A stretch of DNA of 43,496 nt from Dethiobacter sp. (lineage in GTDB: Bacteria > Bacillota > Dethiobacteria > DTU022 > UBA8154): NCBI GenBank assembly GCA_020725665.1, contig DYEO01000031.1, forward strand, positions 1-43,496. The letters are read 5' to 3'. Shown in pieces: positions 42,156 to 43,496 of the stretch (position 1 is the first letter of the stretch; each line of letters opens with the position of its first letter). A program made the translations under genes and the position numbers. The notes under the pieces were generated by a model. The model saw only the letters and a list, made by a program, of their open reading frames with translations. It did no database searches and had not been told where the DNA came from.

Positions 42156-42312
42156 GTAGCATCACTCCTCCTGCATATTAATACTTACCAACTTAAACTT
42201 TCCCCTTTTGGCGTATCTTTATTCCACCCATTAATTCATGCAACAGCAGGAAAATTTCCTTTTTTATAGAAATAATTATAAATCAAAAAGGGTATAATGG
42301 AGTAGGATTAAA

Positions 42313-43392
42313 ATGCGCAAGATTTCTCTGGAGCAGATACAGCCCGGCATGGTACTGGCTAAAACAATTTATGGACAAGCGGGGCAGGTACTACTTAGCG
42401 CCGGAATGCAAGTAAAGCCACAGTACACCGTATATCTGAAACACCTGGGCATAGATTTCCTTTATGTGAAAGACAGCCGCATGGAAGATGTTGTCGTGGA
42501 CGATTTGCTTACGGAGGAGACACGGCGGGATGCCCGCATACTGATTGAGGAGATTATGGACGGATCCCGGGATTCCAGCAGGCAAAAATCCCTTACCATA
42601 AATGATGAAAAGTTAATGCTGTTGGTAATAAGAATAATTGACGAACTGCTGGCCAACCGGGAACTGGTGGCCAACCTTCAGGATATCCGCACGGCGACCG
42701 CCTATGCTTTTGCCCACTGCGTCAATACCTGTGTTCTGGCTACCCTTGCAGCGGCAAAACTGCATTATGACGTGCCCGAGCTGAAAATGCTGGCTACCGG
42801 CTGCCTGTTGCACGACCTCGGGTATGTGGTTGTCCCCCGCGAGATTCTGGAGAAAAAGCAAGCGCTGGACCAGGATGAATTCGAGTTGATAAAAAACCAT
42901 CCGCTTTTCGGATTTGAGCTTTTCAAGCATAGTTCCCTTTTTACAGACCGCGCGGGTGCGGTAATTTACCAGCATCATGAACGGCAAAATGGAGGGGGTT
43001 ACCCACGGGGACTTGCAGGAGACGATATAAATATCCTGGCCCAGATCGCCGCCATCGCCGACATCTATGATGCCCTGACTTCCACCCGGCCGTATCGCCG
43101 GGCCTACCAGCCCCACCAGGCGGTGGAAATGTTTACTGCCTGGGGGGAGGAATATTTTAACCTGGAGATTCTGCGTACCTTTCTTTCATTCATCGCTGCC
43201 TATCCTGTGGGTTGTCACGTAGTTTTGAGCAACGGTAACAGCGGCCTGGTCATAGCTAATACCCCGGGGTTTACCCTGCGCCCCACAGTGCGTGTTCTCT
43301 ATACGGGAGAGGGAATGGCCCTTCTTAACTCTCCTTATGACATAGACCTTACTGAAACACTGGATCTAACCATAACGAATGTGGTGGGCTAG
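42313..43392 (+). CDS. HD-GYP domain protein (putative cyclic-di-GMP phosphodiesterase)
   Basis: A 359-residue cytoplasmic protein. An N-terminal DUF3391-like segment (SLEQIQPGMVLAKTIYGQAG) precedes an HD-GYP domain whose metal and signature residues are intact: HD in CLLHDLGYVVVP (167-168), HHE at 221-223, GGGYPRGL (227-234) and AQIAAIADIYDALTSTRPYR. A C-terminal beta-rich segment follows. HD-GYP domains hydrolyse c-di-GMP; the conserved residues imply activity. The ATG at 42313 follows GGAGTAGGATT. It is divergent from the small heat-shock gene. Confidence 0.92.
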   Translation: MRKISLEQIQPGMVLAKTIYGQAGQVLLSAGMQVKPQYTVYLKHLGIDFLYVKDSRMEDVVVDDLLTEETRRDARILIEEIMDGSRDSSRQKSLTINDEKLMLLVIRIIDELLANRELVANLQDIRTATAYAFAHCVNTCVLATLAAAKLHYDVPELKMLATGCLLHDLGYVVVPREILEKKQALDQDEFELIKNHPLFGFELFKHSSLFTDRAGAVIYQHHERQNGGGYPRGLAGDDINILAQIAAIADIYDALTSTRPYRRAYQPHQAVEMFTAWGEEYFNLEILRTFLSFIAAYPVGCHVVLSNGNSGLVIANTPGFTLRPTVRVLYTGEGMALLNSPYDIDLTETLDLTITNVVG

Positions 43393-43412
43393 GTTCAAAA
43401 ACTTTGCTCACC

Positions 43413-43441
43413 TTGACATACCCCTTTTCCGGGTTTATAAT
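43413..43441 (+). promoter_or_regulatory. Consensus sigma-A promoter of the tRNA gene
   Basis: TTGACA (43413-43418), a 17-base spacer and TATAAT (43436-43441) match the consensus fully. The tRNA begins 11 bases after the -10 box, so the transcript has only a short 5' leader. Confidence 0.9.
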
Positions 43442-43452
43442 GATCATTACAT

Positions 43453-43496
43453 GGGGATGTAGCTCAGGGGGAGAGCGCTTGACTCACATTCAAGAG
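43453..43496 (+). tRNA. tRNA-Val (CAC), 3' end outside the window
   Basis: The acceptor 5' strand GGGGATG, TA, D arm GCTC/GAGC around a seven-base loop, and anticodon stem CTTGA/TCAAG with loop CTCACAT give anticodon CAC, reading GUG (Val). The variable loop, T arm and acceptor 3' strand are cut off by the window end, so identity rests on the anticodon alone. Confidence 0.85.

Noticed and set aside
42291..42312. TATAAT at 42293 as the promoter of the HD-GYP gene
   Set aside because: It lies only about 15 bases before the start codon and no -35 box is found at 16-18 bases; it would give an almost leaderless message.
1..43496. CRISPR array
   Set aside because: No regularly spaced identical repeats of 24-40 bases with unique spacers were seen; the only arrays are seven-base tandem repeats and isolated hairpins.

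Overview
The window reads as a moderately GC-rich, spore-forming, anaerobic Firmicute of the Clostridia/Peptococcaceae type. The evidence is an alpha/beta-type small acid-soluble spore protein, a complete-looking oxygen-independent (cbi-type) corrin ring operon, the Gram-positive housekeeping run ispE-glmU-prs-rplY(ctc)-pth-mfd, strong AGGAGG ribosome binding sites, frequent TTG/GTG starts and sigma-A-like promoters. The species cannot be named from the sequence alone.

Layout. (1) 1-600: the 5' RNA part of a group II intron that has lost its reverse transcriptase. (2) 706-12681: a tightly overlapping tetrapyrrole/cobalamin operon, hemB-hemL-cbiA-cbiC-cbiD-cbiE-cbiT-cbiL-cbiF-cbiG-cbiH-cbiJ-HAD. 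It makes aminolevulinate and porphobilinogen, then performs ring methylation, contraction, C12 decarboxylation, reduction and methyl migration, up to cobyrinate a,c-diamide. Cobalt insertion, adenosylation and nucleotide-loop genes are not in the window. (3) 12.7-14.3 kb: a reverse transcriptase fragment, a PflA-like radical SAM gene on the minus strand, and the spore protein gene with a clear terminator. (4) 14.5-25.0 kb: a nicotinate phosphoribosyltransferase-like gene and the housekeeping run ending in mfd, with repeat-rich DNA before mfd.

(5) 25.1-38.25 kb: an apparent catabolic island, all on the plus strand. It holds a HyuA/HyuB pair (hydantoinase/oxoprolinase/ketone carboxylase superfamily), a phenylacetate-CoA-ligase-like enzyme, a dihydropyrimidine-dehydrogenase-like flavoprotein with its own two [4Fe-4S] clusters, a two-GAF PucR/CdaR-type regulator, a three-part TRAP transporter and an Asp/Glu/hydantoin racemase. 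I infer uptake of an organic acid or N-heterocycle, racemisation, ATP-dependent ring opening or carboxylation, CoA activation and a ferredoxin-linked redox step. This combination is the best candidate here for an undescribed pathway. A shared half-site, TTACAAT/ATTGTAA, lies upstream of both hyuA and the dehydrogenase gene.

(6) 38.3-43.5 kb: stress and signalling genes: UspA, a MORN-repeat protein paired with an ADP-ribosylglycohydrolase, hisS, a small heat-shock protein, an HD-GYP protein, and a tRNA-Val cut by the window end behind a consensus promoter. Intergenic spaces carry at least four families of short repeats (a 29-bp inverted pair, GTAGGGGCGG hairpins, a GGGGACGGTTC-type hairpin, and heptanucleotide tandem repeats).
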